The notes under the pieces were generated by a model. The model ran no database searches, was not told where the DNA came from, and saw nothing but the letters and a program-made list of their open reading frames with translations. Positions 7,365 to 15,172 of a stretch of 64,000 nt of DNA are shown here, one piece after another. Origin of the DNA: Chloroflexota bacterium. Lineage in GTDB: Bacteria > Chloroflexota > JAJPGV01. Both the position numbers and the translations under genes were made by a program. Numbering within the stretch: position 1 is the stretch's first letter; each line of letters opens with the position of its first letter. Where the stretch lies: assembly GCA_021325635.1 (NCBI GenBank), contig JAJPGV010000035.1, forward strand, positions 1-64,000, given 5' to 3'.

Positions 7365-10300
7365 CTAGGATGGGTTGCTTCGCGCCGCGGTCCCCGTGGC
7401 CACCTGACGAATGACGTCACGCCACAGAGCTTGCTCTGCCGGAGGAGCTAGGCTCAAGCCTTGGGCCGCGCTGTCTACAGCGGCATCCGAATCGCCCAGG
7501 GCCTGATAGGCTGCGACCAAGCCGGACAGCAGCGGCAGCCGATCGCTGCTCGTCGTGGCCAGCGCCAGGGCGTGCCTGTAAGCATCGGCCGCTTGCTCTG
7601 GCTCTCCCAAGGCCTGCCTCGCCTTGGCGGCGCCCGTCCATCCTTGCAGCGATCCTGCCCGCTCGTAGGCCGTAACAGCCTGCTCGAAATCCCGCCGGCG
7701 CTGCTCCTGGTCAGTGCTCGCTTGCGCTTGCCTGGCCCAGACGTCGCCCAGGACGGCGTAGGTCTGCGGCGCATCCCAATTCTCTCCGGTCTTGAGGGCC
7801 CGCTCGATCTTCGCCAGCGCCCCGGCGGCATCGCCTGTCTGCATGCTCAGCGCGGCCCATTCCGCCCACAGGCGCTCGCGATTGGGCGCAAGCGCCGCGG
7901 CGGCGGCAAAGCTCTGGTCCGCGCTACGGGCGAAGCCCGCCGCCTGGGCCGGATCTGACAGAGAAATCGCCGCGAACTCCTCCACGCGGGCCAGATTTAC
8001 AGATGTGTCGGCGCTGAGCGGGTGAAGCTGTTGCGCCGCCGTGACCTGAGCCAGCGCCTGGCGATACAAGGCATCGGCCTGGCCCGCGTCCCGTACCTGA
8101 GGAAGGATCCGCAGGTAGGACTGGGCTAAGTCGCCCCGCCAGGCGTCCTCGCTGGGCACCAGCTGCACGGCCTGCTGCTGCAGCGCGGCGGCGGCCTGGT
8201 AGCCTCCTTGAGCACTGACGCCGCTGGCCGCGTTGATGAGCATGTCGCCTTGAATCGGCCGGAGGAACCAGGCGTAGGACAGATTCGCGGCAAGCACAAT
8301 GGCCGAACCACCCAACCCCAGCCAGCTCCATCCAACCCTCAGCTTCAGCCGCCCCTGTTCCAGCACCGCGATCTTGCCCGCTCCGAGCGCGATGAGGACG
8401 ATTAAGGCAAGCAAGGCGACGGCAGCGGTTGGATATCCCAGACCATGCCAGTCGGCTCGGCTGACGACATCCGCTGCTTCTTGGGAAGCCCCGCTTCCAC
8501 GCCCCAGAACCCACAGCAGCCCAGCCGAAAAGACGGCGCCGGTGGACAGCCCTGAACCGAGCAAGACGATTGCCGGTCGGGCGGCGGTAGTGAGAAGCGC
8601 CGCGCCGAACGCGAACGATCCCACGAGCAGGCCGGCGACAGCTATGGTTGTGACGCCGCCACTTCCCACGAAGTCGTAGGCCAGGACAACCGCCAGCGCG
8701 GCAGAGATGAAGGAAGGAACGAGCGTCTCGTCCGTCCTGACGGATGGTCGAGCGTCTTCATGGAGCCGTGGGATGACGAACAGCAGCGCGGCATATGTCC
8801 ACAGGTACAGCCAGGTCGCGCCGATAGCGACTCCGAATTGGCTTTCGGCAAAATGCGCCAGACAGCCAGCCAGAAGCCCAGCGGCCAGCAGGCTCTCTCC
8901 CCGCTGCCATGGAGTCCAGCTGTCGCGCCTTGCTCGAGCGAGCAACACACCGAGGCGCACCAGCAGGCCCAGCACGAGGCCAGCGGGCAGGCCGATCCCG
9001 ATGAGCGACGGCCCGCCCAGCAAGAGCGCGGCCAGACCACCCAGCGCCGCTCCTCCTCCCATGCAGGCCAACGACAGAACGCGGCGCCGCTTGATGGCAC
9101 GTGACTCCAGGGCCAACAGACCCGTGCACAACAGAGCAGCGAACAGCATCAAATACGTCACGATTCCGGGAATCCCACCAATGACCAGCGCGTCGAGCGT
9201 TTCGTTGTGCGGCCGGTCCCACACGTTGGCGTGATCGTGCACGCCAATCGCTGCCGAGTAGAACGGGCTGAAGGTATCGGCCATCGTCTCGGGGCCATAG
9301 CCGACCAGCAGGCGCAGGCCCGCCAGAGGGTCGGGGGCTCCGCCCGGATAGACCAGCGTGTCCGCGGTCATCATGCGCATCGTCCCGCTCCACAGCTCGA
9401 GACGCAGCAGGACGCTCTCGTCATGGCTGAGGATCAGGTTGCCCAGACGGCCGGTCCCCGGCAGGTCACCCAATCGGGCTGCCGGGCTGCCCGGAATATT
9501 CAGGAACAGGAACGTCGCCAGGGCCAAGCCCGCGCTTCTCAGCAGCGCCGTCAGAATCAGCCGGCGGCCAGCCGCCAGCAGCAGGCACAGGAACCACAGG
9601 CCCAGGATCAGACCGACCAGCGGCCCCCTGCTGGCTGTCAACCACAGCCCAACGAGCTGGACGATACCCGCGCAAGCAAGACCCACGGTGCGTGCCGTGG
9701 CCGGAGCGCGCCAGCCACCTTGCGCGCGGCGGTCACGCACCTCTCTGGCCAGACAAACGCCGGTAAGGGGAAGGACCATCACCAGATAGGCACCGGCGAA
9801 CAGGGCGTTGCCGAACGTCGACAGCACTCGACCGAGCCCCCCACGCCATGGCAGCGGATCCTGGCCAAGCCCCTGCACGATGCCATACAGCCCCACAACG
9901 GCGCCCACCAGGATCATCGTGTGGACCAGGCGCCACAGCTGAGCGGGCCGCCGAAGATTCGCCGCTATGGCCGCGAAAATCGTGACGTAGCTCAGCATGC
10001 TGATGGTCCCCTGCGAGCGCAGATACGAACCCCAGAAGCTCATGCGCGGGTTCACGGACAGCGCGGTGCTGAGCAGGTAGGCTGCCACGAGGGCGACCAC
10101 GGCCAGCAGCAGTGGCTCGCGCCAAAGCGACCGGCCAATCACTCGAGGGTCCACGGCTGGCGCCAGCCCGGCATTCCGCAGCGCCCACAGCTTCAGTCCC
10201 CAGGCGAACAGCATCACCAGGGCGATGCTGCGCAGCAGCGCGAGCTTGTCCGGCTCGAAGATGCGCGTCGAGTATTGATTGAAGAACAGCGGCACCACAA

Positions 10301-10475
10301 TCGCCGCCGCCAGCCAGCCCGCTTCCAGCAGCGCATCACAGGCGGCTACGACTCTCGCCGCTGCGCGAGCCGTGGAGCGCGACGCGCGCGGACCACCCAG
10401 CCGCACCTGTGCAACTCGAGAGGCTTTCGAACGTCCTGCCGGAGCGCGCACCTGCTCGCCCGCAGCCGGCGTCAT
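7365..10475 (-). CDS. O-antigen ligase/Wzy-family membrane protein with C-terminal TPR-like repeats
   Basis: A 1036-residue protein. About the first 750 residues are a long series of hydrophobic segments typical of the Wzy_C (O-antigen ligase / O-oligosaccharyltransferase) superfamily, with the large polar loop expected between late segments (VYPGGAPDPL and GVHDHANVWDRPHNETLD, the latter a typical HNE-type motif). The last 300 residues are soluble and Ala/Gln/Tyr-rich helical repeats of TPR character. Such enzymes move lipid-linked glycans onto an acceptor: a lipid A core, a polymer, or protein Ser/Thr. In this cluster the Ser/Thr-rich subunits are plausible acceptors, but that is inference. 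The ATG at 10475 overlaps the TGA of the upstream anchored protein (ATGA), so the two are translationally coupled. Confidence 0.82.
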   Translation of the reverse strand: MTPAAGEQVRAPAGRSKASRVAQVRLGGPRASRSTARAAARVVAACDALLEAGWLAAAIVVPLFFNQYSTRIFEPDKLALLRSIALVMLFAWGLKLWALRNAGLAPAVDPRVIGRSLWREPLLLAVVALVAAYLLSTALSVNPRMSFWGSYLRSQGTISMLSYVTIFAAIAANLRRPAQLWRLVHTMILVGAVVGLYGIVQGLGQDPLPWRGGLGRVLSTFGNALFAGAYLVMVLPLTGVCLAREVRDRRAQGGWRAPATARTVGLACAGIVQLVGLWLTASRGPLVGLILGLWFLCLLLAAGRRLILTALLRSAGLALATFLFLNIPGSPAARLGDLPGTGRLGNLILSHDESVLLRLELWSGTMRMMTADTLVYPGGAPDPLAGLRLLVGYGPETMADTFSPFYSAAIGVHDHANVWDRPHNETLDALVIGGIPGIVTYLMLFAALLCTGLLALESRAIKRRRVLSLACMGGGAALGGLAALLLGGPSLIGIGLPAGLVLGLLVRLGVLLARARRDSWTPWQRGESLLAAGLLAGCLAHFAESQFGVAIGATWLYLWTYAALLFVIPRLHEDARPSVRTDETLVPSFISAALAVVLAYDFVGSGGVTTIAVAGLLVGSFAFGAALLTTAARPAIVLLGSGLSTGAVFSAGLLWVLGRGSGASQEAADVVSRADWHGLGYPTAAVALLALIVLIALGAGKIAVLEQGRLKLRVGWSWLGLGGSAIVLAANLSYAWFLRPIQGDMLINAASGVSAQGGYQAAAALQQQAVQLVPSEDAWRGDLAQSYLRILPQVRDAGQADALYRQALAQVTAAQQLHPLSADTSVNLARVEEFAAISLSDPAQAAGFARSADQSFAAAAALAPNRERLWAEWAALSMQTGDAAGALAKIERALKTGENWDAPQTYAVLGDVWARQAQASTDQEQRRRDFEQAVTAYERAGSLQGWTGAAKARQALGEPEQAADAYRHALALATTSSDRLPLLSGLVAAYQALGDSDAAVDSAAQGLSLAPPAEQALWRDVIRQVATGTAARSNPS

Positions 10476-11962
10476 GGGAAAGACGTCGCCGTCCAGATGA
10501 GCGATACCGTGGTCGAAAGGGTGCTGAACGAGTTGCCTGCGCCGGAAGGAAGCGACACCACCAGGCTGAGCGTATCCGTTTGTCCCGGATTGAGCACCAC
10601 GCCCATGGACTGATTGCTTACCTGAACAGGCCCGCTGTAGATCGTCGATCCCCCTCTCGAGATGGCCAGCTGCAGACCGTTCGTGGCGTCGGTCCACAGC
10701 GCGCCGCAGCCCGCGGTGCAGCTGGTGCTGAGCTTATAGGTGAACGCCCCGGTGCCGCTGTTCGTCACGGTCGAGGACTGACTGAAACTGTCGCCGGCGA
10801 TCATGCCGGAGACAGTAAACAGCCCGAAGCCCGCATTCGTCGTGGTAACGCTGATCGGATTCGTCGCCGGCGTGGCCGCCGGCACGGGAGTGTCAGTCGG
10901 TCCTGGCGCCGACGTCGGAGCCGAGGTTGGCGCGGTCGTCGGCACCGACGTCGGCGCGGTCGTTGGAGCGCTGGTCGGTGCGGAGGTTGGCACCGTAGTC
11001 GGGGCGGACGTAGGCGCGGCCGTAGGCGGAGCGGGTGGCGGGACCGACGTCGGCGCCGGTGGCGGGGAGCTCGCAGCCGGCAAGCTGGGCGGCGGCGAAG
11101 AGGGAGCTGGCGAGCTTGGCGGTGGCGAGCTGGGAGGTGCCGACGGCGCCGCCGATGAGGAAGGCGACGGGGATCGCGCGGGAGCCGACGATGAAGGCAC
11201 ACTGAGCACCACCGTGTCGCCCTGCCGGTTAACCACACTCAACGGTCCCCCTCCCGGGGGCACGGGCGGACGGCCGGGGGAGGGCGTCGGTGACGCGGAA
11301 GGCTTGGGCTCGAAGAAGTCCTTGCTCAGGTCGGATGGCCGGAAGGCGGTGATCTTACTTGCGCCTTGAGCCAGGTCGCTGATGCGCGCCTTATCCTGGA
11401 GGGCTTCCGCCACGATGTTGCTGCTTACGCTGCTGACCTTGGCCAGCTCCGAAGCGGATAGTGGCGCCAGCTGCACACCGTTGGCAACCAGCGCGGCTGC
11501 CTGTGTGGCCACTTTGTCCAGGTACAGATCCTGAACACGCTGGCCAAGTCTGTCGGGCTGGAAGCTGAACGGGATCGACGTGAAGGCTCGCAGCGCCATG
11601 TCCGTTGCCCCGGTGAAGGTCAAGACCACGATCCCTCCCCCTACGACGAGAGAAGTTCCGACGACCGACGCGGCGGTGCCGCGCCAGCCCCCGAACAGCC
11701 AGCCCATGATCTTCCCGAAGCCCGCTTGCTCGGCTCCTTCTCCCGCAACCTGAGCCATGGTGGCCGCGGAGGCCTCCGACGCTTGCGGAAGGACGCGGGC
11801 GGCCGCGCGCAGGTCCTCCTCGCTGGAGGAGATGACCGCCGACAGGTCATCGAGAGCTTCGCCTTCAGCGGTTTCCTGGGCCGCCGAGACAATGGAGCTC
11901 AGGTCATCGAGTCCATTACCCGGCGGCTGGTTGCCGGGTGGAAATCTGCTCAGCGGCTCCAC
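10472..11962 (-). CDS. Membrane-anchored Pro/Thr-rich protein with a TasA-like C-terminal module
   Basis: A 496-residue protein, first gene of the surface cluster. The cytoplasmic N terminus (1-93) contains two copies of an LDDLS-type motif (about 18-26 and 38-46). One transmembrane segment follows at about 94-117, then a helical region to about 220, then a 150-residue linker rich in Pro, Ser, Thr and Ala, with PTSAPT-type repeats near its end. The last 125 residues resemble the mature part of TasA/camelysin proteins: a FTVSGMIAGDS start, an NPGQTDTLSLVVSLP segment and a terminal WTAT motif. The architecture suggests a wall-spanning anchor or cap that presents a fibre-like domain outside. The N terminus could be a signalling tail, but I see no anti-sigma signature. 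The start is GTG at 11962, with no clear ribosome-binding site. Confidence 0.72.
   Translation of the reverse strand: MEPLSRFPPGNQPPGNGLDDLSSIVSAAQETAEGEALDDLSAVISSSEEDLRAAARVLPQASEASAATMAQVAGEGAEQAGFGKIMGWLFGGWRGTAASVVGTSLVVGGGIVVLTFTGATDMALRAFTSIPFSFQPDRLGQRVQDLYLDKVATQAAALVANGVQLAPLSASELAKVSSVSSNIVAEALQDKARISDLAQGASKITAFRPSDLSKDFFEPKPSASPTPSPGRPPVPPGGGPLSVVNRQGDTVVLSVPSSSAPARSPSPSSSAAPSAPPSSPPPSSPAPSSPPPSLPAASSPPPAPTSVPPPAPPTAAPTSAPTTVPTSAPTSAPTTAPTSVPTTAPTSAPTSAPGPTDTPVPAATPATNPISVTTTNAGFGLFTVSGMIAGDSFSQSSTVTNSGTGAFTYKLSTSCTAGCGALWTDATNGLQLAISRGGSTIYSGPVQVSNQSMGVVLNPGQTDTLSLVVSLPSGAGNSFSTLSTTVSLIWTATSFP
10903..11031 (-). repeat. Coding minisatellite for a Pro-Thr-Ser-Ala linker
   Basis: Imperfect tandem copies of a roughly 12-bp unit encode PTSA/PTTA-type tetrapeptides in the extracellular linker of the anchored protein. 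The regular period makes copy-number change by slippage likely, so linker length may vary between strains. Confidence 0.7.
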
Positions 11963-12070
11963 GTTCTCGCTCTACACAGTAGCTGTCCTCTTTCGGAACG
12001 GCCACTTGATAGCCAATGAGGGCCGTTGGAGAGCATAGGACCCTGCCTTGTCCGGTCGCAACACGGCGTG

Positions 12071-13189
12071 TTATAGCCCGAGCAGCTCCCGGCTGACGCT
12101 GTTGAGACGCTCGGCGCCGTCAGCATTCATGAACACGATGTCCTCAATCCGCACCCCTCCCAAGCCGGGCACGTAGATACCGGGTTCCACGCTGAACGCG
12201 CAGCCGGGATCCAAGCGAGCTGCATTGCCCTCGACGAGATACGGCGGCTCGTGCACGTCCAGGCCGATGCCATGGCCTAGCCGGTGAACGAATGCTGGCC
12301 CATACCCTGCCTCTGCAATGTGCTCGCGAGCGACCGCATCGGCCGCCGACGCGGCCATGCCGGGACGGAGACGCTCCACCGCCAGCTGCTGCGCCTCACG
12401 CACAACCGAATAGATCCGGCGCAGCTCGGCCGGCGGCTGACCCATGAAGACGGTGCGCGTGATGTCGGATGCGTAGCCGCGATAGACGCCTCCGAAGTCG
12501 AGCACCACTCCTTGCCCTTCGGCAATGACGGTGTCATCCGGCTGGTGATGCGGGTACGCGGCGTTCGGGCCGGCGGACACGATGGGTGAGAACGACACGC
12601 CTTCACTGCCGAGCTCACGGAACAGCTGCTCGATGCGCTCGGCCACCTGGCGCTCTGTCCGGCCGACGAGTGAAGCACGGGTCACCTCGCTCATCACCGC
12701 GTCCGCCAGGCCGGCGACGCGGCGCAGGCAATCCTTCTCGTAATCATCCTTGCGCAGCCGCAGCTCGCCCAGCAGATCGCCGGCCGACACGAGCCGAACG
12801 CCGGACAGCTGCTCCTGGAACAGAAAGACGAAGCTAGCCTGCAGCAGCGGGTCGATCGCCAGGGTCGACCCCGGCTCTAGAGGACAGGCGCGCCGCAGGG
12901 CCGCGGCCATGCCCTCTTCGTCGCTCCACGACTTCACGTCTGCGATGGCGGAGAGATCGGCCATCTCATCGTGGTACAGGCGGGGTACGAGCATGAAGGG
13001 ATCGCCTTCGAGGGGAATGAAGGCTCCGAAGAGCCGCTCGCTCGGCTTCTCGACAACACCGGACAGGTAGCGCAGGTTCGTGGACGCCCCCACCCACAAC
13101 GCCTGCCAGCCACGCGCCTGGAGCAGACCACGGGCACGAGCAATGCGCGCTTCGACAGTCCGCCGCAGCTCGAGATCCATGGCTTTCAT
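12071..13189 (-). CDS. M24-family Xaa-Pro dipeptidase/aminopeptidase
   Basis: About 372 residues. The N-terminal half is a creatinase-like domain. The C-terminal half is the pita-bread metallopeptidase fold with all five metal ligands visible: Asp in VLDFGG, Asp in SDITRT, His in GHGIGLDVHE, Glu in SVEPGIY and Glu in RIEDI. It is predicted to cleave peptides with proline in the second position, in the cytoplasm. Length fits the PepQ-like group. An ATG at 13189 is used; a GTG at 13204 and an ATG at 13180 are in frame and none has a clear ribosome-binding site. It stands alone, convergent with nothing and divergent from the GAF-like gene. Confidence 0.9.
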   Translation of the reverse strand: MKAMDLELRRTVEARIARARGLLQARGWQALWVGASTNLRYLSGVVEKPSERLFGAFIPLEGDPFMLVPRLYHDEMADLSAIADVKSWSDEEGMAAALRRACPLEPGSTLAIDPLLQASFVFLFQEQLSGVRLVSAGDLLGELRLRKDDYEKDCLRRVAGLADAVMSEVTRASLVGRTERQVAERIEQLFRELGSEGVSFSPIVSAGPNAAYPHHQPDDTVIAEGQGVVLDFGGVYRGYASDITRTVFMGQPPAELRRIYSVVREAQQLAVERLRPGMAASAADAVAREHIAEAGYGPAFVHRLGHGIGLDVHEPPYLVEGNAARLDPGCAFSVEPGIYVPGLGGVRIEDIVFMNADGAERLNSVSRELLGL

Positions 13190-13418
13190 CTTAGAAGGGC
13201 GCACTGGCGCGTTTCTTCATATAAGATGGATATGTGGCGCACAGCGCCTTGGGGGAGCGGCTCAACCAGCCGCATAACGTGAACCGAAACGCGACGAGCA
13301 GCGTAATACGAGGTGTGAGACCGCGCGGCAAACCCGCGCAGTCGAGCTACGGTGCCGGCGGGCTGCACACACCCAGCCACCAGACGCTCGATCGCCACGT
13401 GCAGAAGACGCGCTTGCC

Positions 13419-13919
13419 ATGACCGTGCAGGCGCCAAGCCGGGCAGGGTTGCAGGAGCTCGCCGATGAGGCTCGCCGAGGAACGCACTCGCGCATGGTCC
13501 AGATCACCCATTTCGAGCCGGACACGCAGCTCATCGAGTCACTGGTGTGGTCCGGCTTCGGCGGCGGCCTTGTGACGGCTGCGATCGCCATGGCGCAGCG
13601 GATCGTGCCCGGCTTCGATCCCTACCGGGTGAAGCCGCACGTGACCATCAATCACTGGAACATCCGGGTGTATCTGCACGGGGAGCCGGCACTGGCGCCG
13701 TTCGATGAGGTGGCCCTGGGCGCCGTGGACAACCGCATCCTGGCCCTGTCCATCGGCCTGGCAAAGCTGCACTGGTCCTACCTGCACCCTCTGGTCGTAC
13801 GCGGCACGCGCTTCGGGGCCATCGGCTTCCACTCTGACGCCATCACCCCAGAGCAGCAAACGGCCATGCGTTCCTTTGCCGGCAAAGCCGAAGACGCGCT
13901 GGAGCGCATCTGGGAGTAG
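13419..13919 (+). CDS. Small GAF-like domain protein, function unknown
   Basis: A 166-residue soluble protein. The second half (LHWSYLHPLVVRGTRFGAIGFHSD followed by a final helix, given here by its ends LHWSY and ERIWE) resembles the closing strands and helix of GAF sensor domains, where a small ligand or cofactor may bind. No catalytic motif and no output domain are visible, so it may act in trans. ATG at 13419; a second ATG at codon 26 is possible. The 214 bp before it show no clear promoter. A hairpin after it separates it from the convergent hemerythrin-like gene. Confidence 0.6.
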   Translation: MTVQAPSRAGLQELADEARRGTHSRMVQITHFEPDTQLIESLVWSGFGGGLVTAAIAMAQRIVPGFDPYRVKPHVTINHWNIRVYLHGEPALAPFDEVALGAVDNRILALSIGLAKLHWSYLHPLVVRGTRFGAIGFHSDAITPEQQTAMRSFAGKAEDALERIWE

Positions 13920-13966
13920 GCGAGACCTCCGAAACGGATCCCGCCTACTCCGCCTTGACTCCACGC

Positions 13967-14001
13967 CTCAATCGAATCGCGGTCTGTCCGCGCCGATTGA
14001 G
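13967..14001. terminator. Hairpin between convergent genes
   Basis: Outer arms 13967-13974 and 13994-14001 (8 bp) enclose inner arms 13978-13982 and 13988-13992 (5 bp) with a 5-nt loop. It lies between two convergent genes and could end transcription from both sides. No T tract follows on either strand, so this is weaker than a standard intrinsic terminator. Confidence 0.45.
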
Positions 14002-14009
14002 TGCGACGT

Positions 14010-14621
14010 TCAGGGAAGGCGCTGGCTGGGCGGGTGCTCGTAGTCGCGGTCCGCCATCACCTCCTGCCGGACTTCGCGTTCATCCTTGCGGCCCGTCGCG
14101 GCGTCGCGAGCCCGATCGGCCACACCGGCGGCCATACCCGCGGCCTTGGCCGGCGCGCCGAGGTTCGGGGCCTTGGGGTGCGGATGCGTGGGCGCGCTGG
14201 ACTTCATCTTCTCCATCTCGTCGCCCATCTCGGCCAGCCGATCGACCGGCATCGAGGCCCGAACCTTCGGGAAGAGCTCAGCCTCCTCCTCGCTCACGTG
14301 ATGCTTGACCTCGCCCATGAGGGATTGAACCGAAGCGTCCAGGTTAGGGTCGTTGACTTCCATCTCATCGAGCTTGGCCAGGGTTTTCTTCATCTGCTGA
14401 TGCTCCGCCAGGCTCTCATCCACGAGGCTCTTGCCTTCGGGCACCTGATCCCGCACCTTGGGATAGAAGATCGCCTCCTCGATGGCCGCGTGGGTCGAGA
14501 GCTCCTTGACCATCTGATCCACCAGGTCCCGCCTGACCTGGCGTTCGGTTGCGAACTCATAGTCCTTGAACAGCGCCTCCACCTTGCGGTGGTCATTGGT
14601 GAGCAGTGTGATTGCATCCAT
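14010..14621 (-). CDS. Hemerythrin-like (HHE) domain protein
   Basis: A 203-residue protein. Residues 1-135 form a four-helix HHE cation-binding domain with the expected His/Glu pairs: NDHRKVE, THAAIEEAIF, EHQQMKK and KHHVSEEEAELF. These ligate a di-iron centre that can bind O2 or NO or buffer iron. The remaining 65 residues are a low-complexity, charged tail with an HPHPKAP stretch, which is common in soil-bacterium members of this family. ATG at 14621. It is convergent with the GAF-like gene and divergent from the DUF2905 gene. Whether it acts in redox sensing, iron storage or nitrosative stress cannot be told from sequence. Confidence 0.85.
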   Translation of the reverse strand: MDAITLLTNDHRKVEALFKDYEFATERQVRRDLVDQMVKELSTHAAIEEAIFYPKVRDQVPEGKSLVDESLAEHQQMKKTLAKLDEMEVNDPNLDASVQSLMGEVKHHVSEEEAELFPKVRASMPVDRLAEMGDEMEKMKSSAPTHPHPKAPNLGAPAKAAGMAAGVADRARDAATGRKDEREVRQEVMADRDYEHPPSQRLP

Positions 14622-14703
14622 GCCGGCCGTAATTGCATAAGCAGTGCCAGGCTCAGCGACCGGCCCGGGCGATCGCTCGAAAGCCCGTCGCTATACTGCC
14701 CGA

Positions 14704-14925
14704 GTGGCCGAGCTGGCCAAGCTGCTGATTGTGGTCGGCGTCATCCTGGTGCTGGCCGGCGTGATCTTCCTCGCGCTCGGCCGTCTCCCGCTCCTCGGCC
14801 GCCTGCCCGGAGACCTCCTCTTCCGCCGCGGCAACGTCTCCTTCTACTTCCCCATCGTCACCTGCATCCTCGTCTCGATCGCGCTGACGGCGCTGCTCAA
14901 CCTGCTGGCCCGCCTGTTCCGGTGA
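14704..14925 (+). CDS. DUF2905-family small membrane protein
   Basis: A 73-residue protein with two hydrophobic segments (about 5-28 and 45-70) joined by LGRLPGDLLFRRGNVSFYFP, here described by its ends LGRLPGD and SFYFP, the signature of DUF2905 proteins. Its function is unknown. The GTG at 14704 is chosen because a perfect -10 TATACT (14692-14697) lies exactly 6 nt upstream, which predicts a leaderless mRNA beginning at this codon. A 7-bp inverted repeat with a long loop follows the stop (14926-14961) and may be a weak terminator. Confidence 0.75.
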   Translation: MAELAKLLIVVGVILVLAGVIFLALGRLPLLGRLPGDLLFRRGNVSFYFPIVTCILVSIALTALLNLLARLFR

Positions 14926-15045
14926 GGGATGGAGGGCCACGGGAGCACTTTCAGCCATCCCTTGCCTGGTGGCAAATCGAAGCCATCGCGGCGCGCGCTT
15001 GCGCACGGCTGGAATGCGCCATTCTGAGCTCAGAAGAGCCCGTTG

Positions 15046-15118
15046 TGAGCGCCCAGGGACTCGAACCCTGAACCGGCTGATTAAGAGTCAGCTGCTCTGC
15101 CAGTTGAGCTAGGCGCCC
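15046..15118 (-). tRNA. tRNA-Lys (anticodon CTT)
   Basis: A 73-nt cloverleaf on the minus strand. The acceptor stem is 7 bp with one G-U pair, the D-arm GCTC/GAGC, and the anticodon stem GCTGA/TCAGC with loop CTCTTAA, giving anticodon CTT (Lys). The T-arm is CAGGG/CCCTG with loop TTCGAGT, and the discriminator base is A. No CCA is encoded. All stems pair fully. Confidence 0.97.
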
Positions 15119-15172
15119 GGTGGACGTTTAGTCTAGCATTCGATTCCGGCTCGCTGGGCGCTTGCTTCGCCG

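Noticed and set aside
9207-10613. Plus-strand open frame of 468 codons opposite the Wzy/TPR gene
   Set aside because: Its translation is Gln/Arg/His-rich low complexity without hydrophobic cores, while the minus-strand frame gives a coherent membrane protein.
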